Source: Pseudomonas sp. PB101
GTDB taxonomy: Bacteria > Pseudomonadota > Gammaproteobacteria > Pseudomonadales > Pseudomonadaceae
Assembly (NCBI RefSeq): GCF_009764265.1
Contig: NZ_RWIR01000092.1
Coordinates: 248,001-312,000 of the forward strand
Reading direction: 5' to 3'
Length of the DNA stretch: 64,000 nt
In this document: piece by piece, positions 17,313 through 25,493 of the stretch
Numbering within the stretch: the stretch's first letter is position 1
Layout of the letters: each line of letters begins with the position of its first letter
The notes under the pieces: generated by a model
Database searches by the model: none
What the model was told of the DNA's origin: nothing
What the model saw: the letters and a program-made list of their open reading frames with translations, nothing else
Made by a program: the position numbers and the translations under genes

Positions 17313-18980
17313 TTACTTGCCGGTAATCATCGGCAGGTTCAGCCCTTGTTCCTTGGCGCAGTCGATGGCGATCTGGTAACCGGCATCGGCGTGACGCATG
17401 ACGCCAGTGGCCGGGTCGTTGTGCAGCACGCGAGCGATACGCTCGGCCGCTTCGTCAGTACCGTCGCAGACGATCACCATGCCCGAGTGCTGGGAGAAGC
17501 CCATGCCGACGCCGCCGCCGTGGTGCAGGGAAACCCAGGTCGCGCCGCTCGCAGTGTTGAGCAGAGCGTTGAGCAGTGGCCAGTCGGACACGGCGTCGGA
17601 ACCGTCCTGCATCGATTCGGTTTCGCGGTTAGGGCTGGCTACCGAACCGGAGTCCAGGTGGTCGCGACCGATCACGATTGGCGCCGACAGCTCGCCGCTG
17701 CGCACCATTTCGTTGAACGCCAGGCCCAGCTTGGCGCGCAGGCCCAGGCCAACCCAGCAGATACGTGCCGGCAGACCCTGGAAGCTGATGCGCTCGCGAG
17801 CCATGTCCAGCCAGTTGTGCAGGTGGGCGTCGTCCGGGATCAGTTCTTTGACCTTGGCGTCGGTCTTGTAGATGTCTTCAGCGTTGCCCGACAGTGCAGC
17901 CCAACGGAACGGGCCGATACCGCGGCAGAACAGTGGACGGATGTAGGCCGGTACGAAACCAGGGAAGTCGAATGCGTTTTCCACGCCTTCTTCCTGCGCC
18001 ATCTGACGGATGTTGTTGCCGTAGTCGAAGGTCGGTACGCCCATTTTCTGGAAGTCCAACATCGCTTTGACGTGCACGGCCATCGATTGCTTGGCGGCTT
18101 TGATCACAGCGGCTGGTTCGGTCTTGGCGCGTTCGCGGTACTGATCCCAGGTCCAGCCGGCTGGCAGGTAGCCGTTGAGCGGGTCGTGGGCGCTGGTCTG
18201 GTCGGTGACCATGTCCGGGCGCACGCCGCGCTTGACCAGTTCCGGCAGGATTTCTGCCGCGTTGCCCAGCAGCGCGATGGAGATCGCCTTGCCTTCAGCA
18301 GTGTATTTGGCGATGCGAGCCAGCGCGTCGTCGAGGTCGGTAGCCTGCTCGTCGACATAGCGGCTTTTCAGGCGGAAATCGATGCTGACCTGCTGGCATT
18401 CGATGTTCAGCGAGCAAGCACCGGCCAGGGTTGCAGCCAGAGGCTGAGCGCCACCCATGCCGCCCAGGCCAGCGGTCAGTACCCACTTGCCTTTGAGGTC
18501 ATCGTTATAGTGTTGGCGACCGGCTTCGACGAAGGTTTCGTAGGTGCCCTGGACGATGCCCTGGCTGCCGATGTAGATCCAGCTGCCGGCGGTCATCTGG
18601 CCGTACATGGCCAGGCCTTTGGCGTCGAGTTCGTTGAAGTGCTCCCAGCTCGCCCAGTGCGGAACCAGGTTGGAGTTGGCGATCAGTACGCGCGGGGCAT
18701 TGCTGTGGGTCTTGAACACGCCGACCGGCTTGCCGGATTGCACCAGCAGGGTCTCGTCGTCGTTCAGGTTGGTCAGGCTTTCGACGATCTTGTCGTAGCA
18801 TTCCCAGTTACGCGCAGCGCGACCGATGCCACCGTAAACCACCAGTTCCTTTGGGTTCTCGGCGACTTCAGGGTCGAGGTTGTTCATCAGCATGCGCAGC
18901 GGCGCTTCAGTCAGCCAGCTCTTGGCGGTCAGCTTGTTACCGCGTGCAGCGCGGATTTCAACGTCACGAAATTTAGTCAC
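17313..18980 (-). CDS. hutU: Urocanate hydratase
   Basis: NAD-dependent enzyme that converts urocanate to 4-imidazolone-5-propionate, step two of the pathway. 555 residues, full family length. GTG start at 18980 with GAGGAG eight bases upstream. Visible landmarks: YGGIGRAARNW near residue 48, the GGMGGAQPLAA nucleotide-binding stretch near residue 173, and the family end region HHGGGVGMGFSQHSGMV. First gene of the ten-gene unit, about 140 bases downstream of the predicted sigma-54 start site. Confidence 0.98.
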   Translation of the reverse strand: MTKFRDVEIRAARGNKLTAKSWLTEAPLRMLMNNLDPEVAENPKELVVYGGIGRAARNWECYDKIVESLTNLNDDETLLVQSGKPVGVFKTHSNAPRVLIANSNLVPHWASWEHFNELDAKGLAMYGQMTAGSWIYIGSQGIVQGTYETFVEAGRQHYNDDLKGKWVLTAGLGGMGGAQPLAATLAGACSLNIECQQVSIDFRLKSRYVDEQATDLDDALARIAKYTAEGKAISIALLGNAAEILPELVKRGVRPDMVTDQTSAHDPLNGYLPAGWTWDQYRERAKTEPAAVIKAAKQSMAVHVKAMLDFQKMGVPTFDYGNNIRQMAQEEGVENAFDFPGFVPAYIRPLFCRGIGPFRWAALSGNAEDIYKTDAKVKELIPDDAHLHNWLDMARERISFQGLPARICWVGLGLRAKLGLAFNEMVRSGELSAPIVIGRDHLDSGSVASPNRETESMQDGSDAVSDWPLLNALLNTASGATWVSLHHGGGVGMGFSQHSGMVIVCDGTDEAAERIARVLHNDPATGVMRHADAGYQIAIDCAKEQGLNLPMITGK

Positions 18981-19111
18981 GAAAAGAACTCCTCAGCAAT
19001 CAATCCAAAACCAACCCAGGCAGTGGGCGAGCAAGCCAATGGGCATCAGTGCACACCGGCGAATCAGTGGACGATGGTTGAGTCCTCGTGACTCATACAC
19101 ATACGTCTTTA

Positions 19112-19125
19112 CTTGTACATACAAG
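19112..19125. promoter_or_regulatory. HutC operator at the hutU promoter
   Basis: Near-perfect 14-base palindrome CTTGTACATACAAG containing the TGTA-N2-TACA core described for HutC sites. It covers roughly -6 to +8 relative to the start site predicted from the -24/-12 element, so bound repressor would occlude the open complex. Urocanate binding to HutC should release it. Confidence 0.8.
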
Positions 19126-19129
19126 CATA

Positions 19130-19146
19130 TGCAATCAAGCGGCCAA
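19130..19146 (-). promoter_or_regulatory. Sigma-54 (-24/-12) promoter of hutU operon
   Basis: Minus-strand TTGGCCGCTTGATTGCA: TTGGC and TTGCA blocks with GG and GC exactly ten bases apart, as required for RpoN promoters. The predicted start is near 19119, giving a leader of about 140 bases before hutU. The central bases deviate from the consensus but those are tolerated. An RpoN promoter implies an enhancer-binding activator such as CbrB or NtrC. Confidence 0.75.
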
Positions 19147-19256
19147 CTTGTTGGATGAGCATTCAAGAAAAATTCTGAAATGGCTGGAGAGCGCCTGGAA
19201 CAAGGGTTCTGGCGTAGATGAAATTTTTTGAGGGGGATTTTTGTGGGGAGAGGCTT

Positions 19257-19304
19257 TTGTTACTTGAACGTGGTTTTGCGCCACGCTGGGGCGTTCGGTA
19301 ACAA
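19257..19304. promoter_or_regulatory. Possible activator site: inverted TTGTTAC / GTAACAA
   Basis: Perfect seven-base inverted repeat TTGTTAC (19257-19263) and GTAACAA (19298-19304) separated by 34 bases, 110-160 bases upstream of the -24/-12 element, where enhancer-binding proteins normally sit. The half-sites resemble the TGTTAC/GTAACA blocks I recall for CbrB, although spacing differs from the shorter one I remember. The spacer contains GCGCCACGCTGGGGCG, a weak dyad. Function is inferred. Confidence 0.5.
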
Positions 19305-19344
19305 GTTGGTGCGCGATGGGAAACGGCTTTGAAGTGGCAAAAAG

Positions 19345-19437
19345 CATCGCGGGCAAGCCCGCTCCCACAATGATCGTGGCTGGATCATAAACATACAATC
19401 CAACCCAAAACCTGTGGGAGCGGGCTTGCCCGCGATG
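19345..19437. repeat. REPIN between hutD and the hutU control region
   Basis: Arms CATCGCGGGCAAGCCCGCTC and GAGCGGGCTTGCCCGCGATG in inverted orientation. Lies just past the hutD stop, separating hutCD from the hutU promoter. Confidence 0.92.
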
Positions 19438-19456
19438 GAGGCGACTCGGTATTGAA

Positions 19457-20026
19457 TCAGTGCGCGGACAGTTCGATCACGCAGCACGGGGCGTTGACGG
19501 AGATTTCCAGCAGGTCGGTGTTACCGTCCAGTTGCAGGCAGTCATGACGACCCAATTGCTGGGCACTGTTACCGACCTTCAACTCCAGCGCATCGCTGAT
19601 GCTGAACACCAACACCGTACCCGCCGAGCTGAAGAACCGCTGCTCGCCCGACAACCACTGCAACCGCGCAGCGTAACGCTGCGGCGCATAAATGAGGTTG
19701 AAATCGCGAATCGGACCGTCGAGCAATGCGCAGGCGACCTTGCTCTCGCCGCTGAAGGCATACGGGTCCAGCGGTAACAGTGGCCGCGTGTTCTGACCGT
19801 CGACCGACAGGGTCATACCGTCGCCTTGCAATACGGTGATCACCCGCTCGTAGCCAGCGAACGTGGAAAACCCGCCCGACTCGCCAATGTCGGCAATCGA
19901 CAGGCGCCAGCCAAAGCCATCCAGGCCGGTGCCGGCATCACGGGTGATTTCTTCGGTGCTGCCGCCGCCGTTTTTCCACGGCATGCGCGGGTAATCTTTG
20001 GCACGTAGAACTTTCAGACTGATCAT
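19457..20026 (-). CDS. hutD: HutD family protein
   Basis: Cupin-like HutD/Ves family, 189 residues, starting MISLKVLRAKDYPRMPWKNGGGSTEEI, where PWKNGGG is the family hallmark. The ATG at 20026 overlaps the hutC stop by 4 bases; the frame extends further upstream but only inside hutC. The biochemical role is not settled; it has been proposed to modulate or limit hut expression, possibly by binding a pathway intermediate. Co-transcribed with hutC. Confidence 0.92.
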   Translation of the reverse strand: MISLKVLRAKDYPRMPWKNGGGSTEEITRDAGTGLDGFGWRLSIADIGESGGFSTFAGYERVITVLQGDGMTLSVDGQNTRPLLPLDPYAFSGESKVACALLDGPIRDFNLIYAPQRYAARLQWLSGEQRFFSSAGTVLVFSISDALELKVGNSAQQLGRHDCLQLDGNTDLLEISVNAPCCVIELSAH

Positions 20027-20772
20027 TTGTGAAACCGACCTTCCAGACGATGACGGGAACCGGGGTGGATCAAGCGAGCGGCGGTCACCGGCTGACGACC
20101 GGACCAGGTGCGGCGACGGATCAGCAGGCACGGCTCGCCTTTTTCAATCTGCAGCAATTTGCATTCGGACGACTCGGCCAGGATCGCCTCGACCACGTGC
20201 TCGCCTTCGGTCAGCGGCGCAACCTGGTTCAGATAGGCGTAGGGCGTTTGCAGGGTGAAGTCCTGCTTGAGGTAGTCCGGCGCCACCAGCGCATTGACGA
20301 AACGGTCTTCGATTTGTACCGGAATATCGTTTTCGAAATGCACGATCAGCGAGTGGAACACCTTCTGCCCTTCACGCATGTCCAGGGCCAGGGCGCGCTC
20401 CGAGCCGGCGGCCTCTTCTTCAAGGGTGATCACCTGACAGGTATGGCGGTGCCCGCGCGACGCGATCTCGTCGGCGATGTTGTGCACTTCGAACAGGGCG
20501 GACTGGCTTTTCGGCTCGGCGACGAACGTACCGACGCCTTGCATGCGCACCAACAGACCGTCGGCAGTCATCTCGCGCAGCGCGCGGTTGATGGTCATGC
20601 GGCTGAAGCCCAACTGGCTGACCAGCTCGCTTTCCGAAGGAACGCGGTAGTGCGGCGGCCAGTTTCCGCTGTCGATTTGCTGGGTGATCATCTGTTTGAC
20701 GCGGGCGTACAAGGGCGCCGGACTGTCGCCCATGTTCGCGGCCAACGGAGAGACTGGAGGCGGAGTCGGCAC
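20023..20772 (-). CDS. hutC: Histidine utilisation repressor (GntR family)
   Basis: Urocanate-responsive transcriptional repressor of the hut genes. 249 residues from the GTG at 20772: N-terminal GntR winged helix-turn-helix (about residues 20-85; SELVSQLGFSRMTINRALREM) and a C-terminal UTRA ligand domain (ERALALDMREGQKVFHSL onward). An internal ATG at 20733 (MGDSPAPLY) could also start the protein. Divergent from hutF with an operator in the shared gap, implying autoregulation. Confidence 0.95.
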   Translation of the reverse strand: MPTPPPVSPLAANMGDSPAPLYARVKQMITQQIDSGNWPPHYRVPSESELVSQLGFSRMTINRALREMTADGLLVRMQGVGTFVAEPKSQSALFEVHNIADEIASRGHRHTCQVITLEEEAAGSERALALDMREGQKVFHSLIVHFENDIPVQIEDRFVNALVAPDYLKQDFTLQTPYAYLNQVAPLTEGEHVVEAILAESSECKLLQIEKGEPCLLIRRRTWSGRQPVTAARLIHPGSRHRLEGRFHK

Positions 20773-20837
20773 GGTTAATCCTTGGTCGTTTAGTGAATGT
20801 CGCTAGCTTGCCGGAGTTTACCGGGCAGGCAAACGTC

Positions 20838-20855
20838 TGTATATGTATATACAAA
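20838..20855. promoter_or_regulatory. HutC operator in the hutC-hutF gap
   Basis: TGTATATGTATATACAAA; its TGTATATACA core (20844-20853) matches the TGTA-N2-TACA pattern of the hutU operator, within a longer AT-rich dyad. It lies about 25 bases before the hutF ATG and 70 bases before the hutC start, so it can repress both divergent genes. Confidence 0.72.
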
Positions 20856-20879
20856 TAACACACGATGGGGTGCTGAACC

Positions 20880-22244
20880 ATGTCCGCCTTCTTTGCCGAA
20901 CGCGCGCTGCTGCCTAGTGGATGGGCCAACAATGTACGTCTTGAGGTCAGCGCCGACGGCGTATTGACCCATATCCAGGCCGATTCCCACGCAGATGGCG
21001 CCGAGCGGTTAAGCGGTCCGCTGCTGCCTGGCATGCCGAACCTGCACTCCCACGCCTTCCAGCGGGCCATGGCCGGGCTGGCGGAAGTGGCGGGCAATCC
21101 GAACGACAGTTTCTGGACCTGGCGCGATTTGATGTATCGCCTCGTCGGAAAAATCAGCCCGGAGCAACTCGGCGTCATCGCCCGTCAGCTGTACATCGAA
21201 ATGCTCAAGTCCGGTTACACCTCGGTGGCGGAATTTCACTACGTGCACCATGACGTTGACGGTCAACCTTATGCCGACCCGGCCGAACTGGCACTGCGTA
21301 TCAGCCAGGCCGCCAGTTCCGCCGGTATCGGCCTGACGCTGCTGCCGGTGCTCTACAGTCACTCCGGTTTCGGTGGCCAGGCGCCAAACGACGGTCAGCG
21401 GCGCTTTATCAACAGCACTGAAAACTACCTCAAGCTGCAATCGCGCTTGCAGCCGATCCTTGCGCAACAAAAAGCGCAGTCGCTCGGTTTGTGTTTCCAC
21501 TCGTTGCGCGCGGTCACGCCGCAGCAGATCAGCGAAGTGCTGGCGGCCAGCGACAAGCAATGCCCGGTGCACATCCACATCGCCGAACAGCAAAAAGAAG
21601 TCGACGACTGCCTGACCTGGAGCGGTCGTCGGCCGCTGCAATGGCTGTATGAAAACGTCGACGTCGATCAGCGCTGGTGCCTGGTCCACGCCACCCACGC
21701 CAACCCGGAAGAAGTCACCTCGATGGCCAAGAGCCGCGCCATCGCCGGCCTGTGCCTGACCACCGAAGCCAACCTGGGCGACGGGATTTTCCCGGCGGTG
21801 GACTTCCTCGCCCAGGGCGGCCGCATGGGCATCGGTTCCGACAGCCATGTGTCGCTAAGCGTGGTGGAAGAATTGCGTTGGCTGGAATACGGCCAGCGTT
21901 TGCGCGACCAGCGGCGCAATCGGCTGTATGGCGCGGATCAGCCAATGGTCGGCCGTACGCTGTTCGATGCGGCGCTGGACGGCGGCGCTCAAGCCTTGGG
22001 CCAGCCGATTGGCGCGCTGCAAGTCGGCAAGCGCGCCGACTGGCTGGTGCTCGACGGCAACGATCCGTATCTGGCGACAGCCAATGGTGACGGGATTCTC
22101 AATCGCTGGCTGTTTGCCGGTGGCGATCGTCAGGTGCGGGACGTGCTGGTGAACGGCCAGTGGGTTGTGCGTGATGGACGGCATGCGGGCGAAGAGGAAA
22201 GCAATCGCGCGTTTACCAAGGTCCTGCGCGAACTCCTGGGCTGA
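20880..22244 (+). CDS. hutF: Formimidoylglutamate deiminase
   Basis: Zinc amidohydrolase that deaminates N-formimino-L-glutamate to N-formylglutamate and ammonia, the step between HutI and HutG that defines the five-step pathway. 454 residues. Metal ligands are visible in MPNLHSHAFQ near residue 53, HIHIAEQ near residue 237, HATH near residue 270 and GSDSHVS near residue 320. Transcribed divergently from hutC under a HutC-type operator. Confidence 0.97.
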   Translation: MSAFFAERALLPSGWANNVRLEVSADGVLTHIQADSHADGAERLSGPLLPGMPNLHSHAFQRAMAGLAEVAGNPNDSFWTWRDLMYRLVGKISPEQLGVIARQLYIEMLKSGYTSVAEFHYVHHDVDGQPYADPAELALRISQAASSAGIGLTLLPVLYSHSGFGGQAPNDGQRRFINSTENYLKLQSRLQPILAQQKAQSLGLCFHSLRAVTPQQISEVLAASDKQCPVHIHIAEQQKEVDDCLTWSGRRPLQWLYENVDVDQRWCLVHATHANPEEVTSMAKSRAIAGLCLTTEANLGDGIFPAVDFLAQGGRMGIGSDSHVSLSVVEELRWLEYGQRLRDQRRNRLYGADQPMVGRTLFDAALDGGAQALGQPIGALQVGKRADWLVLDGNDPYLATANGDGILNRWLFAGGDRQVRDVLVNGQWVVRDGRHAGEEESNRAFTKVLRELLG

Positions 22245-22255
22245 TACAAAACCCT

Positions 22256-22345
22256 TGTAGGAGCCGGCTTGCCGGCGATGGCGGACTGTCAGGCAACATT
22301 GATGTTGAATTTGACGGCGCCATCGCTGGCAAGCCAGCTCCTACA
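22256..22345. repeat. REPIN with mismatched arms
   Basis: Left arm TGTAGGAGCCGGCTTGCCGG belongs to the CCGGC subtype, right arm CTGGCAAGCCAGCTCCTACA to the CTGGC subtype, inverted around about 45 bases. Lies between the convergent ends of hutF and blc. Confidence 0.9.
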
Positions 22346-22359
22346 CAGGGTATGCGTGA

Positions 22360-22929
22360 TCAGTTCGAGGTCTTCGCCATCTGCTGTTCCGACGCCCGCC
22401 AGATCAGCCGCGTGGTGTCATAACCCTGCTGACGCGCCCTGCTCAGCAGCTCTTCACGCACCACACCATTGACGGTCGGCGTGCGCGACAGCAGCCACAA
22501 ATACTTGCGGCTTGGATCACCGACAATGGCGGTCTTGTAGTCATCGCTGACATACAGCACCCAGTAATCGCCCTTCGCCACCCCAGGAATCAGCCTGGAG
22601 AACCAGGTGTCGAACTCGACCCGCAGCTTGTCGTTCTTGCCGGGTACCTCTGGATACGCCGTGCCCTTGACCTCTTCCCATTGCCACTGCGCCGTCAAGC
22701 AGCGGTTCAATACCGCGACGGTGCCGTCGGGCTTGAGCGTGTAATGGGCTTCGGACTGCGCACAGTCGCGCTGGAAGTACATCGGCAGACGGGCCAGCTC
22801 GTACCAGGTGCCCTGGTAGCGCTTCAGATTGACATTATTGGCAGTCTTGGGTGCCAACGGGTCCTGGCCAGACGTGGCACAGCCGGCCAACACCAGGCCG
22901 GCAAAAAGGATGATAAACAACCGCTTCAT
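22360..22929 (-). CDS. blc: Outer-membrane lipoprotein Blc (lipocalin)
   Basis: Bacterial lipocalin, 189 residues, anchored in the outer membrane and able to bind lysophospholipids and fatty acids. The signal peptide MKRLFIILFAGLVLAGC ends in an LAGC lipobox. The lipocalin GxW motif appears as YQGTWYELARLP near residue 40, and FDTWFSRL and YWVLYVSDDYK follow in strand order. Convergent with hutF across a REPIN; the next minus-strand gene upstream is another lipoprotein. Confidence 0.93.
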   Translation of the reverse strand: MKRLFIILFAGLVLAGCATSGQDPLAPKTANNVNLKRYQGTWYELARLPMYFQRDCAQSEAHYTLKPDGTVAVLNRCLTAQWQWEEVKGTAYPEVPGKNDKLRVEFDTWFSRLIPGVAKGDYWVLYVSDDYKTAIVGDPSRKYLWLLSRTPTVNGVVREELLSRARQQGYDTTRLIWRASEQQMAKTSN

Positions 22930-22962
22930 TATTTTTTTCTCCCGTGGGCAACACGCCCCGGT

Positions 22963-23217
22963 TTACTTCAGGCCTTGGCCGGAAAACATCAGCACTTTGT
23001 CACCGGCATACTGCACGCTGATAAAGCTGTTCTTGTCGCCCCAGGTGCAGCTGGACATGCCGAGCGCGCCTGAACAATCGGCGGGTTTGCCCAACAGGGT
23101 TTCCACGTCGGCCTTGGCCATGCCGGCCGAGAGCTTCGAGTAGTTTTCCTGATTGACCTTGCTGCAGGCAGCGAGCAATACGCAGAACGAAAGCAGGGCG
23201 ATGGAACGCAGCGACAT
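22963..23217 (-). CDS. Small lipoprotein, SmpA/OmlA-like fold
   Basis: 84 residues from ATG 23217, preferred because GGAG lies seven bases upstream and the product starts with a lipoprotein signal, MSLRSIALLSFCVLLAAC (lipobox LAAC). The mature part (SAGMAKADVETLLGKP) matches the short BamE/SmpA-type helix that follows a G(M)xxxxVxxLLGxP pattern, then a Cys pair (ADCSG, SSCTW). Function unknown; probably an envelope lipoprotein. About 30 bases before blc, so possibly co-transcribed with it. Confidence 0.85.
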   Translation of the reverse strand: MSLRSIALLSFCVLLAACSKVNQENYSKLSAGMAKADVETLLGKPADCSGALGMSSCTWGDKNSFISVQYAGDKVLMFSGQGLK

Positions 23218-23497
23218 GGTGGAACTCCGGGGGCGTAGGGGATTGGCATGGCTGCCAAGCTGAAGCTTAGAAGAGAAAACCCCTGTCAGGTTCCCTGCCC
23301 GGCAGGCTATTTGTCGGGCCACTCGTCTACCTTTTGCCGAAAATCAGCCAATTTCCGTTCTTACCGAGCATTTCGTCACCTTTGAGAAAATCCGCCTAAT
23401 CTTTGGCGCCGCCCGGTCGACATAAATGCAACGCAAAACCACGTCGGTGGCATTTGCTCCTCCTTTTGTAGACCCGACCCTCTGCGGTAGCTCATCC

Positions 23498-25390
23498 ATG
23501 ACCCGAAACATGAAGTTCAGCCACAAGATCTTGTTGGCTGCCGCCCTCGTGGTGGCCGTCGCATTCGCTTGTTTCATCCTGTTCAACGACTATCGCCAGC
23601 GCGAAACCCTGCGCAACAGCACAGAAGCCTCGATGCAGGAACTCGGCAGCCTGACTACCAGCAACATCCAGACCTGGCTGGAAAGCCGCATGCAATTGCT
23701 GCAGTCGATGGCCCAGCAGATCACCACCGATGGCAATGCGCCCGCCGGCCTGAAACGGATCATCGACCTGCCCGCCTACACCGGCAACTTCCAGCTGAGC
23801 TACTTCGGTGGCGCCGACGGCGTGATGTTCTCGGTCCCGGCGGGCAACCGCGCGGCGGACTACGACCCGCGCGCCCGTGGCTGGTACAAGGCGGCCAATG
23901 GCGCACAACAGACCATCGTCACCGAACCCTACATCGCTGCGTCCTCGGGCAAACTGGTGATCACCGTGGCCACCCCGGTGCAGCACCAAGGGCAGATGAT
24001 CGGCGTCGCCGGCGCCGACATCGATCTGTCCAGCGTCAGTGCGATCATCAACTCGCTGAACTTCGGCGGCCACGGCCATGCGTTCATCGTCGGCGCCGAC
24101 GGCAAGATCCTGATTCACCCGGACAGCAAGCTGGTGCTCAAGAGCCTGGCCGAAGCCTATCCGGGCGATACGCCGAAAGTCAGCCCGGGCATGCAGGAAG
24201 TCGAGATCGACGGCAAGCGCCAGTTCATCTCCTTCACCCACGTCAACGGCGTGCCCTCGGCGGACTGGTATGTAGCGCTGGTGCTCGACCAGGACACGGC
24301 GTTCTCGATGCTCAGCGAATTCCGCACTTCGGCGATCATCGCCATGGTGATTGCCGTGGTGATCATCATCGTCTTGCTGGGCATGCTGATCAGCCTGCTG
24401 ATGCAGCCGCTGCTGACCATGGGCCGCGCCATGCACGACATCGCCGAAGGCGAAGGTGACCTGACCAAACGCCTGACCATCCACGGCCACGACGAATTCG
24501 GCGCGCTGGGGCTGTCGTTCAACCGCTTCGTCGAACGCATTCACACCTCGATCATCGAGGTGTCCTCGGCCACCGGCCAGGTCAACGAAGTGGCGTTGCG
24601 TGTAGTCGCCGCCTCGAACTCGTCGATGTACAACTCCGACCAGCAAGCCTCGCGCACCAGCAGCGTGGCCGCGGCGATCAACCAGCTCGGCGCCGCCGCC
24701 CAGGAAATCGCCCAGAACGCCGCCCTCGCCTCGCAGCACTCCAGCGATGCCCGCAGCCTGGCCGAAGACGGCCAGCAGGTGGTGGATAAAACCATCGCGG
24801 CGATGCAGCAACTGTCGGCCAAGATCAGCGATTCGTGCGGCAACATCGAAACCCTCAACAGCAACACGGTCAACATCGGGCAGATTCTGGAAGTGATCAC
24901 CAGCATCTCCCAGCAGACCAACCTGCTGGCACTGAATGCCGCCATCGAAGCGGCACGGGCCGGTGAAGCCGGTCGTGGTTTTGCCGTGGTGGCCGATGAG
25001 GTGCGCAATCTGGCCCACCGCACCCAGGATTCGGCGCAGCAAGTGCAGACGATGATCGAAGAGCTGCAGGTCGGCGCCCGCGCAGCGGTGGGCATCATGA
25101 CCGACAGTCAGCGCCAGAGCGAAAGCAGCGTCGGCATCGCCAACCAGGCCGGTGAACGCCTGGGCAGCGTGACCCAGCGTATCGGCGAGATCGACGGCAT
25201 GAACCAGTCGGTTGCCACCGCCACTGAGGAACAGACCGCCGTGGTCGAGTCGATCAACGTCGACATCACCGAGATCAATACGCTGAACCAGGAAGGCGTG
25301 GAGAACCTGCAGGCCACCTTGCGTGCGTGTGCCGATCTTGAGCAGCAGGCGGCGCGGTTGAAGCAGTTGGTGGGTAGTTTCAGGATTTAA
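23498..25390 (+). CDS. Methyl-accepting chemotaxis protein with dCache ligand domain
   Basis: Transmembrane chemoreceptor, 630 residues from ATG 23498 (MTRNMKFSHK; the ATG at 23510 is an alternative). Order: membrane helix 1 (about residues 9-28), periplasmic dCache_1 domain (about 35-275), helix 2 (about 282-305), HAMP, and a long cytoplasmic signalling domain with the hairpin tip region NLLALNAAIEAARAGEAGRG. The Cache part carries the residues described for amino-acid-binding dCache domains: RGWY, a following EPY and GADID. Ligand is therefore probably an amino acid; proximity to hut makes histidine one candidate. No strong promoter motif was identified. Confidence 0.93.
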   Translation: MTRNMKFSHKILLAAALVVAVAFACFILFNDYRQRETLRNSTEASMQELGSLTTSNIQTWLESRMQLLQSMAQQITTDGNAPAGLKRIIDLPAYTGNFQLSYFGGADGVMFSVPAGNRAADYDPRARGWYKAANGAQQTIVTEPYIAASSGKLVITVATPVQHQGQMIGVAGADIDLSSVSAIINSLNFGGHGHAFIVGADGKILIHPDSKLVLKSLAEAYPGDTPKVSPGMQEVEIDGKRQFISFTHVNGVPSADWYVALVLDQDTAFSMLSEFRTSAIIAMVIAVVIIIVLLGMLISLLMQPLLTMGRAMHDIAEGEGDLTKRLTIHGHDEFGALGLSFNRFVERIHTSIIEVSSATGQVNEVALRVVAASNSSMYNSDQQASRTSSVAAAINQLGAAAQEIAQNAALASQHSSDARSLAEDGQQVVDKTIAAMQQLSAKISDSCGNIETLNSNTVNIGQILEVITSISQQTNLLALNAAIEAARAGEAGRGFAVVADEVRNLAHRTQDSAQQVQTMIEELQVGARAAVGIMTDSQRQSESSVGIANQAGERLGSVTQRIGEIDGMNQSVATATEEQTAVVESINVDITEINTLNQEGVENLQATLRACADLEQQAARLKQLVGSFRI

Positions 25391-25393
25391 AAG

Positions 25394-25470
25394 CATCGCT
25401 GGCAAGCCAGCTCCCACAGGGATCTTTATTGCACTGGAGATCTACTGTAGGAGCTGGCTTGCCAGCGATG
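25394..25470. repeat. REPIN after the chemoreceptor gene
   Basis: Arms CATCGCTGGCAAGCCAGCTC and GAGCTGGCTTGCCAGCGATG, inverted, 30 bases apart. Between the convergent ends of the chemoreceptor and DUF924 genes, starting 4 bases after the stop. Confidence 0.92.
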
Positions 25471-25493
25471 GCGGCATCAGCAACAACAAAAAT

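Noticed and set aside
23371..23398. Possible sigma-28 promoter before the chemoreceptor gene (TCACC ... GCCTAATC)
   Set aside because: Both blocks deviate too far from the flagellar consensus to support a call.
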